The notes under the pieces were generated by a model, which was not told the origin of the DNA, did not search any database, and saw nothing but the letters and a program-made list of their open reading frames with translations. DNA of 64,000 bases from Carposina sasakii (Eukaryota > Arthropoda > Insecta > Lepidoptera > Carposinidae): positions 12,345,501-12,409,500 of the forward strand of contig CP053159.1 of assembly GCA_014607495.2 (NCBI GenBank), in the 5' to 3' direction. This document shows positions 1-9,282 of this stretch, in pieces (the first letter of the stretch is position 1; each line of letters starts with the position of its first letter). The position numbers and the translations under genes are program-made.

Positions 1-194
1 AGGATCTCGTTTTCTTTATTCGCACTATAATAAAATATACTAAACATAAATCATTAGATATTGAATAATCATGTTATTTAGATATTATCTGTTAATGTTA
101 GATATAGAACTATCCGTTATGTATTTTTATGTTTACAAATAGCCGGACTCAGTAATTATTTAGACTCCGTTGTGAAGTATCACAAACTCATATA

Positions 195-458
195 TACAGA
201 GTGTAACAAAAAGGGTATGTTAAGCGAAAAGCTATGAAAATAGCCCACTATAGAGAACCTATCCACAAAATTTGAGACCCGAAATCACATGTTTATTATT
301 CCCGATAGTATGGAGAATTTTTAAATATCTCAGAAATTTTCATACGATCTTGAAAAATAAAAATGTGATTTCGAGTCTCAAATTTTGTAGATAGGTTCTC
401 TATAGTGGGCTATTTACATAGCTTTTCGCTTAACATACCCCTTTTGTTACACCCTGTA
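195..458. mobile_element. Palindromic mariner-type MITE, copy 1
   Basis: The element is almost one long inverted repeat. Its left arm (TACAGAGTGTAAC, GCGAAAAGCTATG, GCCCACTATAGAGAACC) returns as the reverse complement in the right arm, which ends GTTACACCCTGTA. TA dinucleotides flank both ends (193-194 and 459-460), as expected for Tc1/mariner target duplication. There is no coding capacity, so it is non-autonomous and would fold into a hairpin. A second copy lies at 11154-11420. The mariner assignment rests on the TA flanks and the TACAGGGTG-like terminus. Confidence 0.8.
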
Positions 459-921
459 TAAATATAGGTATTTAAAGATATGTTTTTTCAAACATATTCT
501 TTACCGTTATTATTTTACGTACTCGTTATATGTTATATGTGGTCGACTTTCTCAGGTACCATTGTCATTAACAAATCGTAAAAACAACTTCGAATTTATG
601 GTTTTATTTAAATAGAACGGGCTTTCTTAATTAATTAAATATTATTAGTATACAGTTGCTGCATATTTATTTTGTAATACCTACGTAAAACGCACAGCGG
701 GGTGCTCGCGAGCCTCTCCAAAAAAGTGTGTAAACCGGATTTTATTTTGTATACTATAGTCCAATTAACGAGGACAATCCTTTGTATGGAGACTCAATAT
801 TAATTCCTCTGTTGCTGAAACTTTGCAGGGTTATAAATTAAAGTTAATAGATTACGATTGACGAAAAATCTAGGATTTTTTTCGCTGTGGGCCTTTGTTT
901 TTTTTACCTAAACAAAAAAAC
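459..921. other. AT-rich DNA, nothing recognised
   Basis: No ORF of note, no repeat family shared with the rest of the window, and no RNA-like structure was seen. Confidence 0.5.
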
Positions 922-1008
922 ATGTTATAAAATTATTAATAAAGAAATCGAAAAAATTCCTCACCCGAGTGGGAATCGAACCCACGACCTCTGCATACCA
1001 TGCTAGAC
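922..1008 (-). mobile_element. tRNA-derived SINE fragment (family C)
   Basis: On the minus strand it carries a Pol III B-box-like GGGTTCGATTCCC preceded by GCAGAGGTCGT, followed by CACTCGGGTGAGG and an AT-rich tail ending near TTTATTAATAATTTTATAA. Related pieces are at 12701-12788, 27697-27757 and 24540-24575. The A-box half is missing or degraded, so this copy is truncated. Confidence 0.6.
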
Positions 1009-1081
1009 ATGTATAATATAAACAATATAACATAAAAATCATGTATAAATCGCTGCGGAAAATTTATCTGTCTGATTTTTT

Positions 1082-1105
1082 TTAGTATATCTATCTATCT
1101 ATCTA
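1082..1105. repeat. (TATC)n microsatellite
   Basis: Short TATC run directly abutting the TC start of the Helitron that follows. Confidence 0.8.
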
Positions 1106-1323
1106 TACATATTATAAAATTGTAACGGATCGATGTTTGTGCACGCTAATCTCAGAAACGGCTGAACCGATTGCGATGCAGTTATCAGGAATATATTGTG
1201 ACAGGTCTGTCTTGACATATACCTAGGCAAATTTTTATGCTGGGAAAATGTTTTTATCCCGGATAATTTCGACATTTTGTTTTTTCTGCAGTTCACGCGG
1301 ACGGAGTCACGGGCGTCCAATAG
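1102..1323 (+). mobile_element. Non-autonomous Helitron, copy H1
   Basis: Starts TCTATACATATTATAAAA and contains the GTAACGGATCG and CGGCTGAACCGATT blocks shared with H2, H5 and H6. It ends with a GC-rich hairpin (GGACG...CGTCC) just before a mutated terminus (ATAG instead of CTAG) and a T. It has no terminal inverted repeat and no target duplication, which is Helitron architecture. At 222 bp with no Rep/helicase it is a passive derivative. This is the only copy in plus orientation. Confidence 0.75.
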
Positions 1324-1403
1324 TGTAGTATATACTATATCTAATAAATAATAAAATTCAGGAATATTTCCATTTCGGAGAACCACAAATTTTTCCTAAG
1401 AAA

Positions 1404-1660
1404 CATCATCATCATTCACCATTTTCAGTCCTGGGAAGTCCACTGTTGGACACAGGCCTCCCCCAACAACCTTCACTCCGACCGGTCGGAAGCAGCCTGC
1501 ATCCAACCGACGCCCGCGACCTTAGCCAGGTCGTCCGTCCACCTCGCGGGTGGCTTTCCCATGCTGCGTTTGCCGATACGTGGTATCCACTCTAGAACTC
1601 CATCGGCCATCAGTTCTTCGAGCTATGTGCCCTGCCCATTGCCACTTCAGCTTGCGAAGA
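1404..1660 (-). mobile_element. RTE-clade LINE 3' end fragment
   Basis: On the minus strand the sequence encodes the extreme C-terminus of an RTE-type ORF2, around the recognisable stretch KVAGVGWMQAASDRSE, and finishes in an (ATG)n tail as RTE elements do. A closely similar, longer copy is at 5217-5805. Stop codons break the frame and only the last ~85 codons are represented, so this is a dead 5'-truncated insertion. Confidence 0.75.
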
Positions 1661-2884
1661 AATATATTATAGTAGAAAAAATGTAATTTGCAATTTGTGG
1701 CTCTTCGAAATGGAAATATTCTCTTATTATTTACCTATCTATAATTATTCATATTATCCTGATATATACTGAAGGAATTTCAGACAGACAGAGAAATTTT
1801 CCACAGCGATCTACATGCGATTTAAGTTCCAAATCGAAAAAAATCCTGGATTCTTATTAATCGTAATCTAATAACGTTACTTTATCATCCTGCAAAATAT
1901 TAGGAACAGAGGATTATTTTTTGGGATCAAACCCCCCATTGATTGGAGTACTACGAGTAGCTCTACACCGCGATTCTTTCTGCATGTATAAAAAAACCAT
2001 TTCGTCAAACTTCTGACACGAAGCAGTACGACCACTAGGTAAGTAATAGACATCGTCTTCGTCAAAGTGTATTGTCCTAAACGACAGAAAAGTTAATATC
2101 TAATTTTTCTCACTACTCAGATATGGAATGTTTTTTTATCTAAACCACATTTATTGCTTGAAAAAATATAGTTAAATTCTTATAATATTTTGTGGTACAT
2201 AAGAAACATTCTTATATCTATGTTTAGTAACTTTTATGCTTTTTTTATTTTATATCCAAGTCAAAACCCGGCACGAACAAGCCTGCACCAATCATAGGAC
2301 CTCAAAAACATAATTCTACCGTACGTTTTAAATTTCCCATAATAACACGTCGGACGATGTTTCTACCTTCTTCTGCCTTTTTAAAGCCCATCAATTTATG
2401 GAAGGTGTCTTTTAAATTATATTTTGGCGACTTCATAAAATGATCCCGCGGAATAATGACATATTTTATCAAAACGAATCTCTAGATGATTTATTTCGAA
2501 AGTTTTCGGAATTTCTCGTACCATCATTAAGTCTTAAGTCATCTCGTGCTGTGAATTTTAGTGACATTTTATGCAATATTGCAAAATTGTGATATTGTCA
2601 GTTAATTTAATTATGGCCAGCTTGTTATTTACTACTACATCATAACATTCTTGTATGTATAATTTGTTAAATTCTAACTGTGTTATTTATTACAAAACTG
2701 CGTCTAAATTTGCATGCCATTGGCGGCAAAATAAGAGACTCTAAAGCAAACTAACACCAACAACACCAACTTCACCTTATTTTGTGACAAATGGTAAAGT
2801 TTTTTATGTAATAACATATTCAATAATATTGTTAACATTTTACCTAGCCTTTGTTTTTTGACACACATGGTAAGTTTTTTATGT
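1661..2884. other. AT-rich intergenic DNA
   Basis: No gene recognised. A short motif (ATGGTAA-GTTTTTTATGTA) occurs near 2790 and again near 2866 as an imperfect local direct repeat. The small ORFs here lack any recognisable protein features. Confidence 0.5.
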
Positions 2885-3116
2885 ACACACTTCACAACAC
2901 ATTGACCTAATCCCACACTAAGATCCCTAAGGTTACTTGTGTCATTATTGGGTTTTTAGGCAACGGTCTATATATACATAGATCAAGTATATAAACATCC
3001 ATGACTCGGAAACCGAAACATCGATATTCATCACATTAATGTTTGCACCTACCGGGATTCGAAACCAGGACCTATGGCGTCTTAGGCAGGGCCACTACCA
3101 ACTACACCAATCGGCA
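2885..3116 (-). mobile_element. tRNA-derived SINE (family B), copy 1
   Basis: Minus-strand head GCCGATTGGTGTAGTTGGTA resembles a tRNA A-box region and TTTCGAATCCCGGTAGG a B box, followed by a shared body (CGAGTCATGG, CTTAGGGATC) and an AT-rich 3' end. Other copies are at 19675-19910, 34847-34978 and 42768-42999. The Pol III boxes would be internal. This copy has several small changes from the others. Confidence 0.75.
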
Positions 3117-3445
3117 GTAAGTACTTATTAAAAGTTCTATCTACCCAATTTGCCGCAAAATGGTGTTCAAAGAACATTTTCACTCAATAAGCCTTTTAAA
3201 GCTTTAATTTTCTAATTTTCTTAAGATTTAATTCCTACACGACCTTGGCCCCAAAACGGAAAATACAAGCTTTATTTCGCATTTAAACAGTTAATCTGGT
3301 TTAGCTCTATGAAATAATTAAAAAAGTTAAATTGAACAGGCCCGGGGCCCTGAGATTAGGGTCTTCGGTTTAATTATACAAAATTGCCATGTCATTCTAC
3401 TTCTATGTTGGTTCGCGCTTTTTCTATATAACACCCAGTATAAGT

Positions 3446-3496
3446 TATTAGGGGTCTACATTATTAGATGACATCTAGTAATGTAGATCCCTAATA
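3446..3496. repeat. 51-bp near-perfect palindrome
   Basis: Arms of about 25 nt (from TATTAGGGGTCTACATTATT to AATGTAGATCCCTAATA) pair with only two mismatches around a minimal loop. It could be a tiny MITE remnant or a hairpin RNA. No second copy was seen in the window. Confidence 0.6.
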
Positions 3497-3569
3497 CACT
3501 GTGTGTATTGCAACAAAAGTAAATAGTGTAGCTATTTATAATACTAATGATAATAATGTACGTACTTTT

Positions 3570-3765
3570 AGCTTTTTTTTACAATCAGCTAGGCAAACAT
3601 TTGACCGCCATCGTGCCTGATGTTAAGCAAGATGCGGCCTAGGGTGGTACATGTTTGCCTAGAAAGTGCCTATTCACTCTAGCTTTGAAAAGACCAATCG
3701 GGAAATATATCGGCAGGAAGTGTATTCCACGCCTTAGCCTTTAAGAAGTTTCCAACAGCTAGGTA
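3570..3765 (-). pseudogene. Non-LTR retrotransposon 3' tail, decayed copy
   Basis: Matches the better preserved tail at 41451-41790, including the 3' UTR around GCTAGGCAAACAT and the TAG stop context. The minus-strand frame carries a recognisable WNTLPADIFPD motif typical of the C-terminal end of LINE ORF2 proteins (WNxLP). It then loses frame through a small deletion relative to the 41.5 kb copy. Confidence 0.65.
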
Positions 3766-4283
3766 CTGTAACAGACATAGTCATATTCAATATCAATATT
3801 CTTTATTAGCAAGCACGTGTCAAAGAGATCACAATAACAATTAAATAAATTTTGTAGGCACAAAGGCGTAATCATGGCTTGTTCCCAAAAGTCCACGACT
3901 CTATTGTTTTCATAGCTCATAGTTCATACTTTAATTCGCAACAGGTCCACGATATTGAAAAATTTCTTTCCTAACGGGTCCATGAGAATGTTTGGTACCT
4001 ACAATCAGCAGGAAAACCTGGGTCAATTTATTATGAAATTAAAGATAGATAATAGTTTAGATGTACAAGGAGTCTTTGTGTGTCAGACTGTCTATTTGCA
4101 CTAAAATAGGCTTATAATTAATGGCATTAAAATTACAGTATCAGAAACAAACGGGCGTAATAATTTCTGTATTTAACTATTAATTTATTAACTTTTGATA
4201 AGAAACTTAACTTACTTAATAACGGGTAATCATTAACAGGTTTTGGTGATGGGGATTTCACCTAACTCCAAAAATATTTAGCA
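3766..4283. other. AT-rich DNA, nothing recognised
   Basis: No ORF or shared repeat detected by reading. Confidence 0.45.
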
Positions 4284-4577
4284 CTAGTGGACGCCCGCGA
4301 CTCCGTCCGCGTGGACTACAGAAAAAAAATGTCGAAATTATCCAGAATAAAAACATTTTCCCGGGATAAAAAGTAGCCTATATGTTAAGTGGGACCTGTC
4401 ACAATATATTCCTGAAAAATGCATCGAAAACGCACAGTCAAACATTCAAACAGACAAAAATTCCAAAAATCATCGTTTTGAATTCCAATGCGTTGATAAA
4501 GGTCTCCTATAATATTTTTTCTCATATATCTTCCATGTACAGACAGCGATCCGTTACATTTTTATAATATGTATAGA
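4284..4577 (-). mobile_element. Non-autonomous Helitron, copy H2
   Basis: The most intact copy in the window. The minus strand begins TCTATACATATTATAAAAATG and ends with the stem GGACG...CGTCC followed by A and CTAG, inserted between host A and T (4578 and 4283). Length is 294 bp with no coding capacity. Shared blocks with H5 and H6 include GGACCTGTCACAATATATTC and CAGACAGCGATCCGTTACA on the plus strand. Confidence 0.85.
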
Positions 4578-4591
4578 TCAAGATTACATTA

Positions 4592-4795
4592 CACACGGCT
4601 GTTTCCGAAGTAAGCTAGCCAGGAACTGCATAATCATAAAGGAGATGCCACTCCGACTATCATAGCTGGGATAGATGTAAATGATCAGTGAAATATTGCT
4701 AGCTCATCGCCTAAGTGAAAACCCTTAGTCGACTCTTACGACCTGCGAATAGATGCAGCTGATGTATTCTAGTGAAGCCCCGCATCGGCACAGGC
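4592..4795 (+). repeat. Dispersed repeat, family R
   Basis: Begins ACGGCTGTTTCCGAAGT and contains TAGTCGACTCTTACGACC and GATGTATTCTAGTGAAGCCC. Related copies occur at 5849-5955, 10258-10400, 15918-16095, 21138-21345 and 27472-27640 in both orientations. Ends are poorly defined and no coding or Pol III signature was seen, so the class is unknown. Confidence 0.65.
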
Positions 4796-5216
4796 CACCA
4801 AGAAAAGTACCAAAAATCAGGACATAATTTCGTGTTGTTGATCACCATTCATGTCACCGATACCTTTGAATGGCCGAATCAAATTAATTAACTAACATTC
4901 AACTTTATTAGTAGCAGTGGTATCTTCCATTTACACCATATTCAACCTTGAATCTACTTCACTAAGACCTGTATTGCAATTATAGTGAATTGCCAATTAA
5001 GTACCTCCATCTAATGGCTATGGATTTGGATTCGTATGTCATTGCGTTAGCGCATATCTTCCCCTGATTGGAGTGATATGGGTGGGTGATATTGCTTTTG
5101 AGCTAAGTGATACCTATGTCATGTAATCTGAATACCTAATAGGGTACCAGCGTAGCAGGAATTGAATGAGAGCGACATATCTCGTACATAAACTCGTACT
5201 GATGGCTAGATTCATT
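4796..5216. other. Unannotated DNA
   Basis: No gene or repeat family recognised. Confidence 0.4.
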
Positions 5217-5805
5217 CATCATCATTTACAGCCCTGAGAAATCCACTGTTGGACATAGGCCTCCCCCAACAACCTTCACTCCGACCGGTCGGAAGCATCC
5301 TGCATCCAACCGACGCCCGCGACCTTGGCCAGGTCGTCCGTCAACCTCGCGGGTGGCCTTCCCACGCTGCGCTTGCCGATACGTGGTATCCACTCTAGAA
5401 CTTTCCGACTCCATCGGCCATCAGTTCTTCGAGCTATCTTGGGGTATCTTGGACACAAATAAGCTTCGTAGTTTAACGAACGCTGCCCAGCTGAGTTGGA
5501 TTCGCCGAGTTACCTCCTTCTCAAAGTTGGACTTACCTAGTTTGACCGTCTGTCCCAGGTAAACATACTCGTCAACAACTTTAAGCATCGAGCTCCTAAC
5601 CAGTACAGGAGTGGGCGGCACATGGACGTTCGACATGATCTTCGTCTTGTCCATGTTCATCTTCAGGCCCACCTGTTGGGAGACTCGATTGAGGCCATCG
5701 AGCATTGTGCTTAGATCCTTCAGCGATTCTGCCATGACCACGATGTCGTCTGCGAACCGAAGGTGAGTGATGTATTCGCCATTGATATTGATGCCGGTGG
5801 CTAGA
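5217..5805 (-). pseudogene. RTE-clade LINE ORF2 remnant with internal deletion
   Basis: Minus-strand translation near 5421-5760 gives an RTE-type reverse transcriptase segment: the catalytic FADDIVVMAES box (its first residues upstream of the 106-codon open frame), then GLKMNMDKTKIM, YVYLGQTVKLGK and LRSLFVSKIPQ. Immediately afterwards the frame jumps to the far C-terminus (ARRTDGRW, VGRPPARLTDDLAKVAGVGW) and a tail with GLCPTVDFSGL, reached in other frames. The segment normally between SKIPQ and the ARRTDGRW block is missing, so an internal deletion plus frameshifts inactivate it. The 3' end carries a short (ATG) tail. Shares its 3' end with 1404-1660. Confidence 0.8.
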
Positions 5806-5848
5806 TTAGTAAAACTTATTTATATTTTGAGATATACATTATATTCCT

Positions 5849-5955
5849 GGGCTGATGTGGGGTCTTCACTGGAATACATAAGCTGAATCTCCTTCCGTGC
5901 ATCTCGTAGAGTCGACTCTCAAATGATACGATGAACATCTATCCTGCTATGTTAA
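5849..5955 (-). repeat. Dispersed repeat, family R
   Basis: Reverse-orientation copy with GGGTCTTCACTGGAATACAT, CTCCTTCCGTGCAT and GAGTCGACTCT. It abuts the left half of the RTE-derived repeat that follows. Confidence 0.55.
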
Positions 5956-5959
5956 ACGT

Positions 5960-6081
5960 AGCTGTCAGTTAACCGCGTGGTGCCGGTAGAGTAGAGTTTG
6001 TACCTCCCCTGCCTGTCCGTGGGTATCGTACGAAGGCGATTAAGGGTTTCCGGGAAGGTGGGCAGCAGCGCCTCCCGTACT
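5960..6081 (+). mobile_element. Left half of an RTE-derived repeat split by a LINE
   Basis: Matches, in opposite orientation, the intact copy at 54150-54418: shared blocks include GGGTATCGTACGA, AAGGGTTTCCGGGA and GGGCAGCAGCGCCT. In the 54 kb copy this block runs straight into TGACAACATAG. Here it stops at 6081 and the continuation reappears at 8252. The 2.17 kb between is the LINE. Confidence 0.75.
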
Positions 6082-8251
6082 GATAGATAGATAGATAGAT
6101 AAAATTCTTTATTGTAACAGCAAAAAACACATAGGGCGAGCTTAATGCCTTGAAGGCATTCTCTACCAGCTAACCTGGTTACTTATGAATAACATCTGTT
6201 GGTAGCACTATCAGAGATGTGGATAAGAAAAACAATACATTCATCTAAAATTACATATTATTACATTATAAATAAAATAGTATTAATTTATTGATAAAAT
6301 TATACTAATAATAAAATAACATTTAATTTAATTGATAAAGTTATAATTAATACTTACTATGTCAGAACATAAACAAAAAATAAATAAAATTAAAAATGCC
6401 CAAACAAATTTCACACGGTTACGAATTCTGCCTTTTTAGGTAGAACTCGCAAACTTTGACCTTAAATACCTCCACAGAAGTAGATTCGCGGATTGACACT
6501 GGCAAATCATTCCACAACCGGACGGCCGTGGCAGTAAAGGAGCTAGAATAGAGAGCGGCATTGCGTTGGGGCTCGCGCAGAGTTTTGTTGCGACTAGACC
6601 GAAGTGGTCTACCTGAGGAAGTAAAGAACAAAAAACGTTCAGAGATGTATTGGGGAGCAAGGGAGTGGTTTAAATTATTAAACAGAAAAGTGAGAAGATG
6701 GAGATTACGTCGGTTTCTGATGTTGAGCCACTTTAACTGCTCACGGAATCCGGATACGTGGTCATACTTGCGTAGGCCGAAGACATATCTTATACACACA
6801 TTCAGCAGGCGATCAAGCTTATCCAGTAGTTCCTCCGTAATGTCCGGATAGCACATATCAGCGTAGTCGATGAGAGGCAACAACAGAGAGTTGACCAGTG
6901 TGATCTTAGCTGATTGGGGTAAAAAGTTTTTTAATAGCCTAAGAGAATGCATACTGGCGAAGACTCTTTTGCTGATCTCAGATACTTGTGCTGTCCAAGA
7001 CATGTCCTCACTCATAAAGATTCCCAGATTTTTCACTTTAGGCGACCATTCAAGAGGAATGCCGTCGAAAAATACTCTAGGCATAGTGAGAGAATTGACC
7101 CGGGAAAGCAAATATCTGCTGCCTGTCAACATTAGCTGTGTCTTCCGTGGATTGACCACAAGACCGAAGGACCTCGACCATGTCACAATTTCCTCAAGAT
7201 CTTCCGAAACACTCGCAATACTGGCAGTTAAATCCTCGGGTTTGGTGCTAATGTAGATCTGCAAGTCATCTGCATATAAATGGTATTTACACTGTTTTAT
7301 ATGAGGAACTAGAGTATTTATAAATATGCTGAACAGAAGAGGGGACAAAACACAACCCTGTGGTACACCGGCAGCTAAATTATCCCAGTCAGATTGAGTA
7401 TTATTAATGCGTATGCACTGCTGTCGCTCCCCCAGGTAGCTCTGGAACCAGTTTATAGTCGATTTTGAGACATTTAATGAGGCCAGGATTGCTAAAAGAA
7501 TGTCGTGATCAACGCAATTAAATGCGTTGCTGAAGTCTAGAAGAACGAGAATAGTTAGCTTTCTCTCGTCTCGAGCAAACCGAATGTCATCTGTTATTTT
7601 GGCTAGTGCTGTGCAAGTGCTATGAGCAGGACGAAAACCTGATTGGAAAGTGTTAAACAGACCATTGGAATTTAAGAATTTGGAGAACTGTTGGTAAACT
7701 ACACGCTCCAGTACTTTAGAGAGAAAAGGAAGAATTGATATTGGTCTATAATTACTAAAGTCCATTGGGTCAGGTATTTTAGACAATGGAATAACATAGG
7801 CCCTCTTCCAAGGACCAGGAAAAACACTACTAGCCAGGGAACAATTTATTAAATGGGTTAAATATGGCAGAATAATGTCCAGTATTGGCATTATCATTGA
7901 GCGGCCAATTGAATCATGTCCAACGGCAGTACTTTTGATGGAGGAGACTATTTTCTTTATATCGGCAGGGGTTACCGGTTGAAGGCTAAACGGGCTACCC
8001 GCAGGCCTCGGTTCCGCCGATAATCTGGAGATCGTTCGCATTTTGGTGTTGGAGTCGATACACAGAGGAGGAGAAACAAAATGTTTGTTCAGTGCATTTA
8101 TATCAACTGAGGAATTTAATTCCCCTTTTGATTTACTCCTTACTGCACTCCTAGTGACCGAAGAAACTTCCACATATTATTTGGAGGGGAAGCTTCTATA
8201 TGCATGAATATGACGGCGTTTAGAATTTCTTATCAGCTGGTTGCATTTGTT
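6082..8251 (-). mobile_element. 5'-truncated CR1/L2-like non-LTR retrotransposon
   Basis: Minus-strand order is a truncated ORF2 N-terminal region, reverse transcriptase, C-terminal domain, ~335-bp 3' UTR, and a terminal AATAAAGAATTTTATC(TATC)n tail at 6082-6104. The 5' end is lost near 8251 within coding sequence: the minus strand there still reads NQLIRNSKRRHIHA. No apurinic-type endonuclease is present, so the copy cannot move by itself. The clade call (CR1/L2/Daphne group of the Jockey superfamily) rests on RT motifs, the WNDLP C-terminal motif and the short microsatellite tail, and is not certain. Confidence 0.85.
6419..8173 (-). CDS. LINE ORF2 fragment: reverse transcriptase plus C-terminal domain
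   Basis: A ~584-codon open frame, by far the longest in the window. Visible landmarks: NYRPISILPFLSKVLERVV (about 141-159), GFRPAHST (179-186), motif A LLDFSNAFN with catalytic Asp 213, AAGVPQGCVLSPLLF (267-281), motif C YADD (300-303) with the catalytic Asp pair, then GLVVNPRKT and a C-terminal VRLWNDLPVSIRES tail. The polymerase core is intact. The first codon is GTG directly after a stop, so it is not a genuine start. Upstream coding continues in two other frames (IEASPPNNMWKFLRSLGV, then IRNSKRRHIHA), showing at least two frameshifts between about 8120 and 8215. The protein would copy element RNA at the target site, but without endonuclease and an intact N-terminus this copy is defective. 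Confidence 0.9.
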   Translation of the reverse strand: MEVSSVTRSAVRSKSKGELNSSVDINALNKHFVSPPLCIDSNTKMRTISRLSAEPRPAGSPFSLQPVTPADIKKIVSSIKSTAVGHDSIGRSMIMPILDIILPYLTHLINCSLASSVFPGPWKRAYVIPLSKIPDPMDFSNYRPISILPFLSKVLERVVYQQFSKFLNSNGLFNTFQSGFRPAHSTCTALAKITDDIRFARDERKLTILVLLDFSNAFNCVDHDILLAILASLNVSKSTINWFQSYLGERQQCIRINNTQSDWDNLAAGVPQGCVLSPLLFSIFINTLVPHIKQCKYHLYADDLQIYISTKPEDLTASIASVSEDLEEIVTWSRSFGLVVNPRKTQLMLTGSRYLLSRVNSLTMPRVFFDGIPLEWSPKVKNLGIFMSEDMSWTAQVSEISKRVFASMHSLRLLKNFLPQSAKITLVNSLLLPLIDYADMCYPDITEELLDKLDRLLNVCIRYVFGLRKYDHVSGFREQLKWLNIRNRRNLHLLTFLFNNLNHSLAPQYISERFLFFTSSGRPLRSSRNKTLREPQRNAALYSSSFTATAVRLWNDLPVSIRESTSVEVFKVKVCEFYLKRQNS

Positions 8252-8406
8252 TCTGACAACATAGTCAAAATCACACTGCGGTCACTGACCCGCCTGCCCA
8301 GCGTGGTGACTATGGGCAAAACCCCCTGGGGCAGTAGCCTTGTGGCGTGCCCTGGGGGAGGCCTACGTCCAGCAGTGGACTGCAATAGGCTGAAGAAGAA
8401 GAAGAT
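8252..8406 (+). mobile_element. Right half of the split RTE-derived repeat
   Basis: Resumes at TGACAACATAG and continues through GTGACTATGGGCAAA and GGCGTGCCCTGGGGGAGG to GACTGCAATAGGCTGA(AG)n. The plus strand encodes the RTE C-terminal motif GEAYVQQWTAIG followed by TGA and an (AAG)n tail. Together with 5960-6081 it makes one ~270-bp unit like that at 54150-54418. Confidence 0.8.
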
Positions 8407-8741
8407 CAAGTTGTTAAGAGCTACTGGGAATTTTTTTGATTGATTTTAATAAAGTATTTTTATCTGATTTGATTTCATTATACAAGGACGACTGGTAACA
8501 ATCGAAAACTCTATATTAACATACGTATAGCTACGTAAATAAATTCGTCAAACGTATTCCTCCCATGTCTGAGATTACTTCTTCGCAAGTTTTATTGGAA
8601 ACGGCAAAGTTGGGACCTACTTTAGCAACTTTGCCGGGACACGGAGACGAATGTACATTTTTAATCTTCACGTAATAATAAAACTGTAGGTTAATGTTCG
8701 TAGTGAGTAACATCTACAACTAATGTGTTTTTTACACAGCA
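8407..8741. other. Unannotated AT-rich DNA
   Basis: Contains only a 60-codon minus ORF with no recognisable features. Confidence 0.4.
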
Positions 8742-8932
8742 CTAGTGGATTCCCGCGACTCCGTCCGCGTGGACTGCAGAAAAACTTATTCTAATTGATT
8801 GAATTATTAATCTAAACTATTCTTGAACCCACTTGAACACACATATAAAATTTCATGAAAATCGGCTAAGCCGTTTATAAGAAGATCAATTACAAACACA
8901 CGATCAGAATATTTATATGATTTATATGAAGA
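8742..8932 (-). mobile_element. Non-autonomous Helitron, copy H3 (different 5' half)
   Basis: Shares the CTAG end and the GCGACTCCGTCCGCGTGGAC hairpin block with H2. The rest differs and resembles the common insect type with AAAATCGGCTAAGCCGTTTA near the far end. The minus-strand start would be TC at 8932, inferred from the GAAGATAT context. Its 5' boundary is less certain than for H2. Confidence 0.65.
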
Positions 8933-9178
8933 TATGTAAGCTTTTCATAGAAAATACAAATCTCAATGTGCCAATCTCATCTACAGTAACTTACGGGGTT
9001 ATTACAAGACAAAATTTTGTATGAAGGTGAAATACGATTATGCGAGTATGAGATTTAGCGGGAATTTACACTTATGTATTCTAAAGTTTACGCAGACGAT
9101 TTTGAGGGCATCCGCTAGTTTGTCATTCTTGGAGCTACTATTTAGCGGTCCTGTGTATATTAGCTCATTTGAAAATGA

Positions 9179-9282
9179 TACATACATACATACATATAAT
9201 CACGCCTTTATCCCTTACGGGGTAAGCAGAGCACCAAGGGCCAATGGGACCAATTGGTTCCACTTCTGACCAATTTTTTAAA
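9179..9282 (-). mobile_element. LINE/SINE 3' end fragment, family D copy 1
   Basis: A (CATA)n run at the left, then AATCACGCCTTTATCCCTTA, GGGGTAAGCAGAGCACC and TTCCACTTCTGACCAATTTT. Copies at 26950-27190 and 32412-32670 share orientation; pieces at 44813-44868 and 54660-54765 are inverted. The microsatellite at one fixed end suggests a 3' tail of a retroposon read on the minus strand. The parent family was not identified. Confidence 0.6.

Noticed and set aside
195..458. Long inverted repeat as a telomere or origin structure
   Set aside because: The second copy, TA flanks and mariner-like ends explain it as a MITE.
6561..7256. Plus-strand ORFs of 62-128 codons
   Set aside because: They are antisense shadows of the LINE reverse transcriptase.
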